From Spirochaetaceae bacterium (GTDB lineage Bacteria; Spirochaetota; Spirochaetia; Treponematales; Treponemataceae), in NCBI GenBank assembly GCA_031272345.1, contig JAISTZ010000162.1:1-16943 (forward strand): a stretch of 16,943 nt of DNA, read 5' to 3'. Positions 5,472 through 13,204 of the stretch are shown here, piece by piece. The position numbers and the translations under genes were made by a program. The first letter of the stretch is position 1; each line of letters starts with the position of its first letter. The notes beneath the pieces are model-generated. The model was given only the letters and a program-made list of their open reading frames with translations. It was not told the origin of the DNA and ran no database searches.

Positions 5472-6495
5472 CGGAACCATATCACAGGACGAGATTGACG
5501 CACTGCTTGCCGGAGGAGGCATGGGGGACAAGGGGGGCGCCCAGGCAATGGACCTCTCGATATTCGAGGATTACTCAAAGACTCTCATAGGGTCCCTCGC
5601 GGCGGGCCTCCAGACCACGACGGGGGTTCCCTTCGAGGCCGGGGAGCCCGTGGTGGAGCTGGTGAACGGGGAGCAATTCTCCGCCCGGCTCCCGGACACG
5701 GTCGTCACCGTGAAGGCCGACTTTTCCGCGGGCATCCAGGGGCCCCACAGCTACGTGCTCACCCCGGAATTCGCCCGGAAGATCACGGACCTGGTCAACA
5801 AGGAAGAGGGGGCCGACCTCGACGACATGGCCCTTTCCATCGTGTCCGAGGCTGTTTCCCAGCACACGGCCGCGGAAATCACGGAGCTCTCCAAACTGGG
5901 AAAATTCCCCGGCCTGGCCTGCAATCCCGCGGAAACCGGCCGGTCCCCCAAGGGGGAGGTCCAGTTCCCGCCGGACACCTTCGTCCTCTTCTCCTTCCCC
6001 GTCACGGTCCAGGGGGCGTCCTTCACCCTGTGGGAAACCGTGTCCCAGGACGCCGCCAGGGCCATGGGGGCCGCCCTGGGGCAGGAAGCGCCCTCCGCGC
6101 CCCCGGCCGGGGCTCCCGGAGGCAAGGGTCCTTCGGGCTACGCCGGCGGGGCCATAACCCCCGGGGCAAACGTTCCCAACGTGCAGGGCCTGCAATACCC
6201 CATTCTTCAGACGAATCCGAACCTGACCCCCGGGGAACAGGCGAACATCGGCCTCCTCATGGACGTGCCCATGGAGATGACCGTCGAACTGGGGCGCACA
6301 CGGAAGCAGATAAAAGAGATTCTCGGCATGGGCGAGGGCACGATCATCGAGCTGGACAAGCTCGCCGGGGAGCCCGTGGATATACTGGTGAACCACAAGC
6401 CCATCGCCAAGGGTGAGGTCGTGGTAATCGACGAAAACTTCGGCGTAAGGGTCACGGAGATCCTCTCGCCCATGGAGCGGGTGGATTTGGGATAA
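5464..6495 (+). CDS. fliY: Flagellar motor switch protein FliY (FliN-type with N-terminal CheC-like domain)
   Basis: This 343-residue protein has three parts. A CheY-binding-like peptide, ISQDEIDALLAG, is at residues 6-17. A CheC/FliY-like domain spans about 30-205. After a Pro/Gly/Ala-rich linker, a FliN SpoA domain lies at about 260-340 (LLMDVPMEMTVELGRTRKQI, then GEPVDILVNHKPIAKGEVVV). CheC-type phosphatase sites have a Glu followed three residues later by Asn. Here the matching stretch SIVSEAVSQH has Glu129 but Ser132, and no second such site is evident, so CheY-P phosphatase activity may be lost while the structural C-ring role stays. It overlaps fliM by 8 bases. This long FliY form is shared by spirochaetes and Bacillus. 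Confidence 0.93.
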   Translation: MSDGTISQDEIDALLAGGGMGDKGGAQAMDLSIFEDYSKTLIGSLAAGLQTTTGVPFEAGEPVVELVNGEQFSARLPDTVVTVKADFSAGIQGPHSYVLTPEFARKITDLVNKEEGADLDDMALSIVSEAVSQHTAAEITELSKLGKFPGLACNPAETGRSPKGEVQFPPDTFVLFSFPVTVQGASFTLWETVSQDAARAMGAALGQEAPSAPPAGAPGGKGPSGYAGGAITPGANVPNVQGLQYPILQTNPNLTPGEQANIGLLMDVPMEMTVELGRTRKQIKEILGMGEGTIIELDKLAGEPVDILVNHKPIAKGEVVVIDENFGVRVTEILSPMERVDLG

Positions 6496-6506
6496 AGGGG
6501 TTTTGG

Positions 6507-7133
6507 GTGGGAAAAAAATTACTCAAAAAAAACATGCTCCTCCTTCTATGGGGATTCCTGTGCCTGGGGTCTTTGTGCGCCCAGGGGAACGGCGGGGCGG
6601 AGCCGGAGAACCCGGAGACCCGCATAACCCTTCCCGCGCCCCCGGCGGCTGGTGAGGCCGGCGCGGCCCTTCCGGCGGCCCAAACCGGGGCCTTCCCCCT
6701 GGTGCGGATGCTCATCGTGCTGGCCCTCATCGCGGGGGCGGCCTTCGGGCTCACGAAATTCTTCAAGCGGGGTTTGACCTCGGGGTACACCTCGGACCCC
6801 TACCTCAAGCGGGCCGCCTCCCTCACCCTGGCCCCGGGGAAAACCGTCCACGTGATCACCCTGGACGAGACGGCCTTCGTCGTGGGGGTAACCGAAAGCG
6901 CCGTCACCCCCATCGGGCAGGTGCAGAACAAGGACCTCGTGGACGCCCTGAACCTCCACGCGGAGGAGTCGGCCCCCCCACAGAATCGGCGGAGCTTTGC
7001 GGACCTCCTGGGGGCCCTCACCGGGCGGGGCGGCCGGAATCAGCGGGGGGAATCCGGGGCCTTCGAGGACACCGCCCGGGCCATACGGGAACAGAAGGAC
7101 CGAATCTCCCGGGTCCAGGGGGGCGAAGGATGA
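6507..7133 (+). CDS. fliO: Flagellar biosynthesis protein FliO (FliO/FliZ type)
   Basis: FliO helps assemble the FliP/FliQ/FliR export gate. This 208-residue protein has an N-terminal hydrophobic signal (about 10-25), a Pro/Ala-rich periplasmic stretch, one membrane helix at about 64-85 (VRMLIVLALIAGAAFGLTKF) and a cytoplasmic domain. That domain carries the FliO pattern KRAASLTLAPGKTVHVITLD followed by AFVVGVTESAVTPIGQV. The C-terminus is charged. The chosen start is GTG 6507, with AAAGGGG upstream; ATG 6534 is an alternative that still keeps the hydrophobic segment. Position between fliY and fliP supports the call. Its stop overlaps the fliP start as ATGA. Confidence 0.85.
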   Translation: MGKKLLKKNMLLLLWGFLCLGSLCAQGNGGAEPENPETRITLPAPPAAGEAGAALPAAQTGAFPLVRMLIVLALIAGAAFGLTKFFKRGLTSGYTSDPYLKRAASLTLAPGKTVHVITLDETAFVVGVTESAVTPIGQVQNKDLVDALNLHAEESAPPQNRRSFADLLGALTGRGGRNQRGESGAFEDTARAIREQKDRISRVQGGEG

Positions 7134-7942
7134 AGAGGCGGGCCCTCGTGTTCCTTGCCCTGGTTCTGGCCCTCGGCCCCGTCTCCCTGGGCGGCCAGGA
7201 ATTCCCCGAAGGCGCAACCCGGGGACGCACGGACATGACCGCCCCCGGCCCCGTGGTGGACATCCCCTTTGTGGACCTGCAAATCCGGCAGCCCCAGGGG
7301 GGGCAGGAGACGGCCTTTTCCATACAGCTCCTCCTCCTCATCACGATTCTAACCCTGGCGCCGAGCATCCTGATTCTGACCACCTGCTTCCTGCGGCTCT
7401 CCATCGTGCTCGATTTCATCAAGCGGGCCCTGTCCCTCCAGCAGGTGCCCCCCACCGCGGTGCTGAACGGCATCGCCTTTTTTATGACCCTCTTCATCAT
7501 GTGGCCCACCTTCCAGACCATCTACGAAAATTCCTTCCGGCCCCTCTCCCAGGGGGAAATCGAGCTTTCGGCGGCCTTTTCCAGGGCCGAGGGGCCCCTG
7601 CGGATGTTCATGTACGGGCAAATGGCCGGGGACACCGGGGCGATTTCCCTCTTCATGTCCATGCGGAACCTGCCCCGGCCCCAGACCCTTGCGGACGTGC
7701 CCACCTACGTGCTGATTCCCGCGTACATCATCCACGAGCTCACCGTGGCGTTCCAGATAGGGATACTCCTCTACATCCCCTTCATCGTGATAGACATGGT
7801 TGTGGCGAGCGTGCTCATGTCCATGGGCATGATCATGCTGCCCCCGGCCCAGATTTCCATGCCCTTCAAGCTCATGCTCTTCGTGCTGGTTGACGGGTGG
7901 AGCCTCCTTACCCAGCAGCTTTTCACTTCCATCGTCAGGTAG
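7130..7942 (+). CDS. fliP: Flagellar type III export gate protein FliP
   Basis: FliP (270 residues) forms the core pore of the flagellar export gate with FliQ and FliR. A cleavable-type signal (about 1-22) precedes a family membrane segment (about 66-95, LAPSILILTTCFLRLSIVL). A periplasmic region and C-terminal helices follow, with the diagnostic pattern FQIGILLYIPFIVIDMVVAS, then SMGMIMLPPAQISMPFKLML and LFVLVDGW. Translation starts inside the end of fliO (4-base overlap). In Treponema pallidum and most bacteria fliQ and fliR follow directly; here an unrelated gene with its own promoter does. The stop codon TAG overlaps the -35 of that promoter. Confidence 0.97.
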   Translation: MKRRALVFLALVLALGPVSLGGQEFPEGATRGRTDMTAPGPVVDIPFVDLQIRQPQGGQETAFSIQLLLLITILTLAPSILILTTCFLRLSIVLDFIKRALSLQQVPPTAVLNGIAFFMTLFIMWPTFQTIYENSFRPLSQGEIELSAAFSRAEGPLRMFMYGQMAGDTGAISLFMSMRNLPRPQTLADVPTYVLIPAYIIHELTVAFQIGILLYIPFIVIDMVVASVLMSMGMIMLPPAQISMPFKLMLFVLVDGWSLLTQQLFTSIVR

Positions 7943-7968
7943 ACACCCCCACCCGCTGCGGCTATAAT
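7940..7968 (+). promoter_or_regulatory. Sigma70-type promoter for the 7975 gene
   Basis: TAGACA (7940-7945, one mismatch to TTGACA), 17 bases, perfect TATAAT (7963-7968). The -35 overlaps the fliP stop. The ATG at 7975 begins six bases after the -10 and has no Shine-Dalgarno, so a leaderless transcript is predicted. Confidence 0.78.
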
Positions 7969-7974
7969 CGGCCC

Positions 7975-9546
7975 ATGGAATTTTTCGCGAAACTATTCCA
8001 GGCAATCGTCAAATTCTTCCCCTTCAATTCCGAGGCCGCAAAGAAACGGCTGGAACTCAGGGCCATAGCAAAGGAACTGGGGCGGGCGGAACCGGCCCTG
8101 TACAAAAACGGGTTCCTGCGGCCTTCCTTTGCCGACATGGTGTTCCTCTTTTACAGCCACTCAAAATCCCTGGGGGCCCTTTTAAACGACACCCTCTTCA
8201 GCAAGGAGCCCCAGACCCTCCGCCTCTATCAGTCGTCCCTCTTCCTTACGGGATTCACCGCCGAGATGCGGGCCCTCTACGAAAGTTTCAACTACGAACA
8301 GCGCAAGGCCGAGGCCCGGGAGAACCCCAGGGCCTTCGAGGTACAGCGGAAAAAATTCGAGGCCCTGATCAAGCAGATGGGCGCGGGGGAGTTCCCCCAG
8401 ATCGACGGGGTGATCACCCAGTTGCAGCAGCTCCGGGACCTGTGTTCCGTCAACTGTGTTGCGGCCCTCAGCAGTTTCGACCGGAATTTCCAGGGGGTCC
8501 GGCCGTCGTACCGGCCGGTCTTCCAGAACGCGCCCCTGGGGGAACTGGAGGGGTTCATCACGGAGCTGTACTACTATTCCGCGGACTTTCAGATCACCGG
8601 GGGACTCTCCCGGGCAATCTTTGCCCTGGACGACCTCCTCCACCGCCGGAACGCCCAGGACGAGGAGGCCCGCAAGACCCTTTTGGCCCACCTGAAGACG
8701 ATTCGGTCGATTTTGACGGGAGTCCTCACTCCGGCGGTCCTTGAAAAACTGTACAAGCTGCTCAAGGCCGATCTTACGGTCACCCTGGAGAAGGCCGTAT
8801 ACGCCCCCAGGGCCCTGTCCGTGTACGTCGCGGGCCTCAAGGAGACCTTCGAGTCCGACACCCTCCGCATAAAAACGGAGATTCAAAACGATGTGATGGC
8901 CGCGCAGATTCAGGCCCTCTTCGAGGACCGGCTGCTCCAGCAGATTGGGGGCTACAACGCCGACACGGACGCCTGCCTCAAGGAGCGCTCGTCCCTGTCC
9001 CTGCTGTGGGTCATGCCCTTCAGGGTGCTCAAATCCTTCCTGGTCATCTTCTTCGACGACCAGATTCAGTCCCTCCTGAACGACATCGCAATCGAGGGCT
9101 TTTTTAATGTCCAGACCTACAAGAGCGAATTTTCCGCCCTGGTATACAACTGCTGCGGCATCCTGGGCAGGATGAACAAATTTGAAAGCAAATTCACCCA
9201 GGGGGACGGGAACTACGACTCCCTGATTCACAGCCACCTGGCGGACAGCCGCAAGGACGAGACCTTCATGAACACCCTGGCCCTCCTTGTGGACACCATA
9301 AACAAAGAAGCAAAGTCAATACTCGCAACGAATTGCCGTCAACTGCATGAATTGCGGAAAAGGGTGGACGAAATCCTGGGGGACGCAAAGAAGCCCAACC
9401 AGGAGTTCATATCGAACATAAAGATGCTGTTCGCGTCCGTCAGGAACAGGGACAAGCTGGAACACCTGGAAAGGATTCTCCCCAAGTGGGACCTGTTCTT
9501 CAACATTATGACCGGATACGGTATCCTTACGGGACCGGCGGTATAG
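7975..9546 (+). CDS. Unrecognised 523-residue, mostly helical protein (possibly spirochaete DUF5312 family)
   Basis: I cannot assign a function. The product looks soluble and largely alpha-helical: no signal peptide and no convincing membrane helix, though the N-terminus (MEFFAKLFQAIVKFFPF) is an amphipathic or hydrophobic helix that could touch a membrane. A second hydrophobic patch lies at about 345-362 (LLWVMPFRVLKSFLVIFFDD). No nucleotide-binding or catalytic motif is visible. It resembles what I remember of the spirochaete-restricted DUF5312 family, but I could not check this. The frame runs upstream to 7897 into fliP, but ATG 7975 is preferred because it follows TATAAT by six bases and lies outside fliP. 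The rhomboid gene follows after 10 bases, so the two are probably co-transcribed. Confidence 0.8.
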   Translation: MEFFAKLFQAIVKFFPFNSEAAKKRLELRAIAKELGRAEPALYKNGFLRPSFADMVFLFYSHSKSLGALLNDTLFSKEPQTLRLYQSSLFLTGFTAEMRALYESFNYEQRKAEARENPRAFEVQRKKFEALIKQMGAGEFPQIDGVITQLQQLRDLCSVNCVAALSSFDRNFQGVRPSYRPVFQNAPLGELEGFITELYYYSADFQITGGLSRAIFALDDLLHRRNAQDEEARKTLLAHLKTIRSILTGVLTPAVLEKLYKLLKADLTVTLEKAVYAPRALSVYVAGLKETFESDTLRIKTEIQNDVMAAQIQALFEDRLLQQIGGYNADTDACLKERSSLSLLWVMPFRVLKSFLVIFFDDQIQSLLNDIAIEGFFNVQTYKSEFSALVYNCCGILGRMNKFESKFTQGDGNYDSLIHSHLADSRKDETFMNTLALLVDTINKEAKSILATNCRQLHELRKRVDEILGDAKKPNQEFISNIKMLFASVRNRDKLEHLERILPKWDLFFNIMTGYGILTGPAV

Positions 9547-9559
9547 GAGGCTTTGGTTG
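9545..9559 (+). promoter_or_regulatory. Ribosome binding site fixing a TTG start for the rhomboid gene
   Basis: AGGAGG at 9545-9550 lies six bases before TTG 9557. There is no ATG or GTG start at suitable spacing, so the rare TTG is well supported. It is the strongest Shine-Dalgarno in the window, coupled with one of the weakest start codons. Confidence 0.8.
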
Positions 9560-10210
9560 GGTTTTTTCAACAAATTGCTGCGGCCCCTGCGGAGGCCCTT
9601 CAGGTATGAATTTTGGAACGCTTCCCTTATTCTTATCTGCGTAACCGTGGGGGCATACATGCTTGCCCGGATGTTCCCCCCGCTCCGGGGGCTCCTCTCC
9701 CTCAACGCGGTGGCCGTGGTGAAGTACCGGATGTTCTGGCAGCCCCTCACCTACATGTTCGTCCACGGGAACCCTTCGCACCTGATTTTTAACCAGTTGG
9801 GGCTCCTCTTCTTCGGGCTTTCTGTGGAGCGGTCCATCGGCTCAAAGGAGTTCCTGCTGTTCTATCTCCTCACCGGAACCCTGGCGGGGCTGGCGTCCCT
9901 GGGGATTTTTCTTGCCGCCGGCGAGTATTACGCCGTGCTCCTGGGGTCCTCCGGCGCGGTCTACGCCACCCTCCTGGCCTATGCGGTGATTTTTCCCCGG
10001 TCCCGGATCTTCATCTGGGGCGTCCTGCCCGTGAGCGCGCCCCTCCTGGTGCTGATCTATGCGGGGATAGCCCTCTTCAGCCAGACCTTCAACCGGGGGA
10101 GCGGTATCGCCCATGTTACCCACCTGGCGGGGTTCGCCGCGGCCTGGCTCTACCTGGTTATACGGATGGGAGTGAATCCCCTCAAGGTATGGGGGGATAT
10201 TTTCCGATAA
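9557..10210 (+). CDS. Rhomboid-family intramembrane serine protease
   Basis: Rhomboids cut membrane proteins inside or near the bilayer using a Ser/His dyad. This 217-residue protein has about six membrane segments. The signature is complete: HLIFN (His75, Asn79) in the second segment, Gly130-Ser-Ser132-Gly133 in the fourth with Ser132 as predicted nucleophile, and HVTHLAG in the sixth with His189 as predicted partner. The N-terminus is short and basic, without the extra cytoplasmic domain of E. coli GlpG. Translation starts at TTG 9557 behind a perfect AGGAGG. It follows the unknown 523-residue gene by 10 bases, suggesting one transcript; whether that protein or the secreted neighbour is a substrate is not known. 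Confidence 0.93.
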   Translation: MGFFNKLLRPLRRPFRYEFWNASLILICVTVGAYMLARMFPPLRGLLSLNAVAVVKYRMFWQPLTYMFVHGNPSHLIFNQLGLLFFGLSVERSIGSKEFLLFYLLTGTLAGLASLGIFLAAGEYYAVLLGSSGAVYATLLAYAVIFPRSRIFIWGVLPVSAPLLVLIYAGIALFSQTFNRGSGIAHVTHLAGFAAAWLYLVIRMGVNPLKVWGDIFR

Positions 10211-10227
10211 AAAAAGTGTCCTAGAGC

Positions 10228-10284
10228 TTGATTTTTTTTTACAAAATTTTTATGCTTGTCAGGTCATTTTTATTATATGCTATT
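10228..10284 (+). promoter_or_regulatory. AT-rich candidate promoter region before the secreted small protein
   Basis: The 87-base gap after the rhomboid gene is AT-rich. Two weak arrangements are possible: TTGATT (10228-10233) plus 17 bases plus TATGCT (10251-10256), or TTGTCA (10256-10261) plus 17 bases plus GCTATT (10279-10284). Neither is convincing alone. No clear terminator hairpin precedes the T10 run, so the separation from the rhomboid transcript is uncertain. Confidence 0.35.
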
Positions 10285-10297
10285 TAGGAGGAAGACA

Positions 10298-10684
10298 GTG
10301 AAAAAAACAGCGGCTTTCTGGATGATGGTGTTACTTGGGGCGGTGATTTTTGCCGAAACAAACACATCCGCAGTCTATGTTAAGGCAGTTTCGGACCGCG
10401 CCGGTCCGGAAATCATTCAGGAGAGTTTCAACCACGGGTTGGAAACCTTGACCATCCGGTATTTTCCGGTCACCAACGAGGCCATCTTCGTCTATTCATG
10501 CAGAAGCTCCAGTTTTGACGAAGGCAAGGCCGTCGGCGTCATCAATGAGCGGGTGGATAAGCTGACCGACGAAAAGGGTTTTACCGGGTGGACCCCCCGG
10601 CCGGACACCAGGCTGCGGAGCGATAAAACCGGAAACACGACCTCCTACACCATGTTTGTCACCATGAGGGACCCAAAACGATAA
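10298..10684 (+). CDS. Small exported protein of unknown function
   Basis: The predicted product is 128 residues, with a signal peptide (KKTAAFWMMVLLGAVIFA, likely cut near Ala-Glu-Thr) and a mature part of about 105 residues. It contains alternating strand-like stretches (TLTIRYFPVTNEAIFVYSC), an amphipathic helix (AVGVINERVDKLTD) and a Lys/Arg-rich end. There is one Cys in the mature part, no lipobox and no motif I recognise. GTG 10298 is chosen because AGGAGGAAG stands just upstream and the signal peptide then begins properly; an upstream TTG at 10256 would put an unlikely peptide ahead of it. The stop is three bases before pheS, so the two are probably co-transcribed. No function is proposed. 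Confidence 0.7.
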   Translation: MKKTAAFWMMVLLGAVIFAETNTSAVYVKAVSDRAGPEIIQESFNHGLETLTIRYFPVTNEAIFVYSCRSSSFDEGKAVGVINERVDKLTDEKGFTGWTPRPDTRLRSDKTGNTTSYTMFVTMRDPKR

Positions 10685-10687
10685 TTG

Positions 10688-12259
10688 ATGGACACCCAGA
10701 ACCTGCTTAAAAATCTGCACCCCCTGGAAATTCGAGTGCTCCTGGCCTTTGAGCCGGGAGCCGAATTGACCGGGGAAATCCTTCAAAAAAAACTTTCATA
10801 CAAAGAGGGTCATGCCAACCAGGCCTTTTCCTGGCTTTCCGCCAAGGGGCTTGTGTCGGAGGTGCGCCGGGAGGCCAGGACCTACTACGAAATCACCCCC
10901 CTGGGCCGCGCCTACGCCGCGGAGGGGCTCCCGGAGGAGCGGATTCTGGCGCTTTTAAAAGACCAGGGACCCCGCACCCTGCCGGAGATCGCCTTGGCCC
11001 TGGGTCTGGAGAACAAGGACGTGGGGAGCGCCTTCGGGGCCCTCTCCAAAGAGGGCGCCCTGTCCATGGACGGGGAAAAACGCGCCCGGGCCGCGCCCTC
11101 CCAGGGGGTCCCCCCCAGGATCAAGGCCGCCGGGGCCCTCCTCAAAAAAGCCGCGGGCCTGGGGGATGCCCTCCTTGCATCGGATTCCCTCTCCCCGGAG
11201 GAGCGGGCCCTCATGTCTTCCCTGGCAAAGAAGCGGGGGGCCCAGGATTCACCCTTCCGCACGGTGGAACGGGAGACGGTCACCTACCGGCTGGAAGCCC
11301 GGGCGGGGGCCCTCAGGGAGGCCCTCAAAGAAAGGGGCATCACCGGGAACGAGATAGGCGCCCTTACCCCAAAGATGCTGGAAACCGGGGAATGGAAGAA
11401 CGGGGCCTTCAGGGCCTACAACATCACCGTGCCCCCGGCGCGGGTGATTCCTGGCCGCACCAATCCCTACGTGTCATTCCTTGAAAGCGTAAAGGATAAG
11501 CTGTGTTCCCTGGGGTTCGAGGAATTCGACGGCCCCCTGGTGGAGACCGAATTCTGGAACGGGGACGCCCTGTTCATGCCCCAGTTCCACGCGGCCAGGG
11601 ACATCCACGATGTCTACTACGTCAAAAACCCAACCCACGCCTCCGGGATCGAGGAGCCCTTCCTGTCCAAGGTGGCCTCCATGCACGAGTGCGGCGGGGA
11701 CACCGGCGGGGGGGCAAAGAGCCGGGGCTGGGGCTACGCCTTCGACAGGGACTTCACCAGGCGGCTCATCCTGCGGAGCCAGGGCACGGTGCTCTCGGCC
11801 CACCAGCTCGCCCGGGCAAAGGTCCCGGGCAAATACTTCGGCATCGTCCGGTGCTTCCGGTACGACAGGGTCGACGCCACCCACCTGTCGGACTTCTACC
11901 AGACCGAGGGCATCGTCCTGGGGGATGACGTGAACCTGCGCACCCTCCTGGGGTTCCTGGAAACCTTCGCGGTGGAAATCGCCGGGGCGGACGAGGTCAA
12001 ATACGTGCCCGGCTACTTCCCCTTTACGGAGCCCTCCATCGAAGTGCACATCAAGCACCCCACCCTGGGCTGGTTCGAGCTCGGGGGCTCCGGGATTTTC
12101 CGCCCGGAGGTCACCAGGCCCATGGGGGTGGACGTACCTGTCATCGCCTGGGGCATCGGAATCGACCGCATGGCCCTGATGGCCCTGGGGCTCAGCGACC
12201 TGCGGGAGCTCTTCAGCGCCGACATCGAACAGGTGCGGCTGAGGCGATCGGCCTTTTAA
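10688..12259 (+). CDS. pheS: Phenylalanyl-tRNA synthetase alpha subunit, archaeal/eukaryotic type
   Basis: PheS carries the class II catalytic domain that charges tRNA-Phe together with PheT. At 523 residues it is much longer than the ordinary bacterial subunit (about 330-350). Its N-terminal half (about 1-160) has helix-turn-helix/winged-helix-like segments (ALGLENKDVGSAFGALSKEG), as in archaeal and eukaryotic alpha subunits. Motif 2 is near residue 384 (GIVRCFRYDRVDATHLSDFY) and motif 3 near 487 (WGIGIDRMAL). FLPSKDE-like noise aside, AHQLARAKVPGKYFG and GWFELGGSGIFRPEV also fit the family. Spirochaetes are known to have this transferred form. The ATG at 10688 lacks a clear Shine-Dalgarno and may rely on coupling to the upstream gene. 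pheT is not adjacent in this window. Confidence 0.95.
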   Translation: MDTQNLLKNLHPLEIRVLLAFEPGAELTGEILQKKLSYKEGHANQAFSWLSAKGLVSEVRREARTYYEITPLGRAYAAEGLPEERILALLKDQGPRTLPEIALALGLENKDVGSAFGALSKEGALSMDGEKRARAAPSQGVPPRIKAAGALLKKAAGLGDALLASDSLSPEERALMSSLAKKRGAQDSPFRTVERETVTYRLEARAGALREALKERGITGNEIGALTPKMLETGEWKNGAFRAYNITVPPARVIPGRTNPYVSFLESVKDKLCSLGFEEFDGPLVETEFWNGDALFMPQFHAARDIHDVYYVKNPTHASGIEEPFLSKVASMHECGGDTGGGAKSRGWGYAFDRDFTRRLILRSQGTVLSAHQLARAKVPGKYFGIVRCFRYDRVDATHLSDFYQTEGIVLGDDVNLRTLLGFLETFAVEIAGADEVKYVPGYFPFTEPSIEVHIKHPTLGWFELGGSGIFRPEVTRPMGVDVPVIAWGIGIDRMALMALGLSDLRELFSADIEQVRLRRSAF

Positions 12260-12264
12260 TCACC

Positions 12265-13179
12265 ATGAAGCGCTTCCTCCTGGGCTGTCTCTGCGCCGCC
12301 GCGGCCGTGGGAGCCCCCCGTGCTCAGAGCGGGACGGCCCAGGGATTCCCCCCCGGGGCGGACCCCGCATCCCGTGAGCGGGCCGGGGCGGTGATGCGGG
12401 CCTTTGCGGCGGCCTATCCGGGGCAGATTACGAACGTGCGCTACGAGGACGGGGACTACGCGGCCACGGTGAACGGAGTCACCTTCTACTTTGCCGGGGG
12501 CCGGCTCCTTCCGGCGAACCTCACCCCCCTGTCCATGGACTACAGCCCCCACCCGTTCTACACCTACACCCCCGGTATGCCCGTGTGGGAGGAGCCCACC
12601 GAGGAGGACGCCGAGCGCATCCGGGCCGCCGTGGCCCGGAGGAACGGCGCCCCCCTCAAGCGTTCCCAGGAATTCTACGACACCCTCCTCCGGGCAGGAA
12701 CCAAGGACGACGCCTACGCCAGGGTGAAGTCCATGCGGTTCCTGGGCCGCAGTGTGCTGGTGCACTATTCCATCATCGAGGAGCTTTCCCTGGTGGAGGA
12801 AGCGATCCTCGGGGCCGCAAAGAAAAGCCCCGCGGTCCGCACGTGGATCGACAACCTGGATTCCGTCACCGGGTGGAACTGGCGGAGCATCGCCGGAACC
12901 GAGTCCCGGAGTTTCCACTCCTACGGCACGGCCATCGACCTCCTCCCCCGGAACCGCGGGAACAGGGACACCTACTGGCTCTGGACCAGCGCCTACAACG
13001 CCGACTGGTGGGCCGTGCCCTACAGCCGCCGGCTGAATCCCCCGGAGGAGGTGATCGCGGCATTCGAGTCCTACGGGTTTATCTGGGGGGGCAAGTGGCT
13101 CTTCTACGACACCATGCACTTTGAATACCGCCCGGAGATATTCGCCCTGAACGGGATCGACTACAAACGGGCCTGGTGA
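12265..13179 (+). CDS. Exported M15-family peptidase (D,D-carboxypeptidase / L-Ala-D-Glu endopeptidase type)
   Basis: M15 enzymes are zinc peptidases that trim peptidoglycan stem peptides. This 304-residue protein has a signal peptide (about 1-20, MKRFLLGCLCAAAAVGAPRA). The zinc motif is complete: SFHSYGTAID gives His218 and Asp225, and WGGKWLFYDTMHFEY gives His285 with the preceding Asp282. The N-terminal region (about 25-150) is unassigned. Cys8 lies in a short hydrophobic stretch but too near the N-terminus for a typical lipobox, so a periplasmic soluble enzyme is more likely. The start is five bases after the pheS stop without a strong ribosome site, suggesting co-transcription. The exact bond cut cannot be told from sequence. 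Confidence 0.9.
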   Translation: MKRFLLGCLCAAAAVGAPRAQSGTAQGFPPGADPASRERAGAVMRAFAAAYPGQITNVRYEDGDYAATVNGVTFYFAGGRLLPANLTPLSMDYSPHPFYTYTPGMPVWEEPTEEDAERIRAAVARRNGAPLKRSQEFYDTLLRAGTKDDAYARVKSMRFLGRSVLVHYSIIEELSLVEEAILGAAKKSPAVRTWIDNLDSVTGWNWRSIAGTESRSFHSYGTAIDLLPRNRGNRDTYWLWTSAYNADWWAVPYSRRLNPPEEVIAAFESYGFIWGGKWLFYDTMHFEYRPEIFALNGIDYKRAW

Positions 13180-13204
13180 AAGGGCTTCCCTGGATGGAAT
13201 CGCC

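Noticed and set aside
7897..7974. Upstream extension of the 523-residue protein to 7897
   Set aside because: It would overlap the end of fliP in another frame and encode an unlikely peptide; ATG 7975 fits the TATAAT spacing.
10200..10240. Intrinsic terminator at the A7/T10 runs after the rhomboid gene
   Set aside because: No GC stem lies before the T run; only the A and T runs can pair with each other, which is weak.
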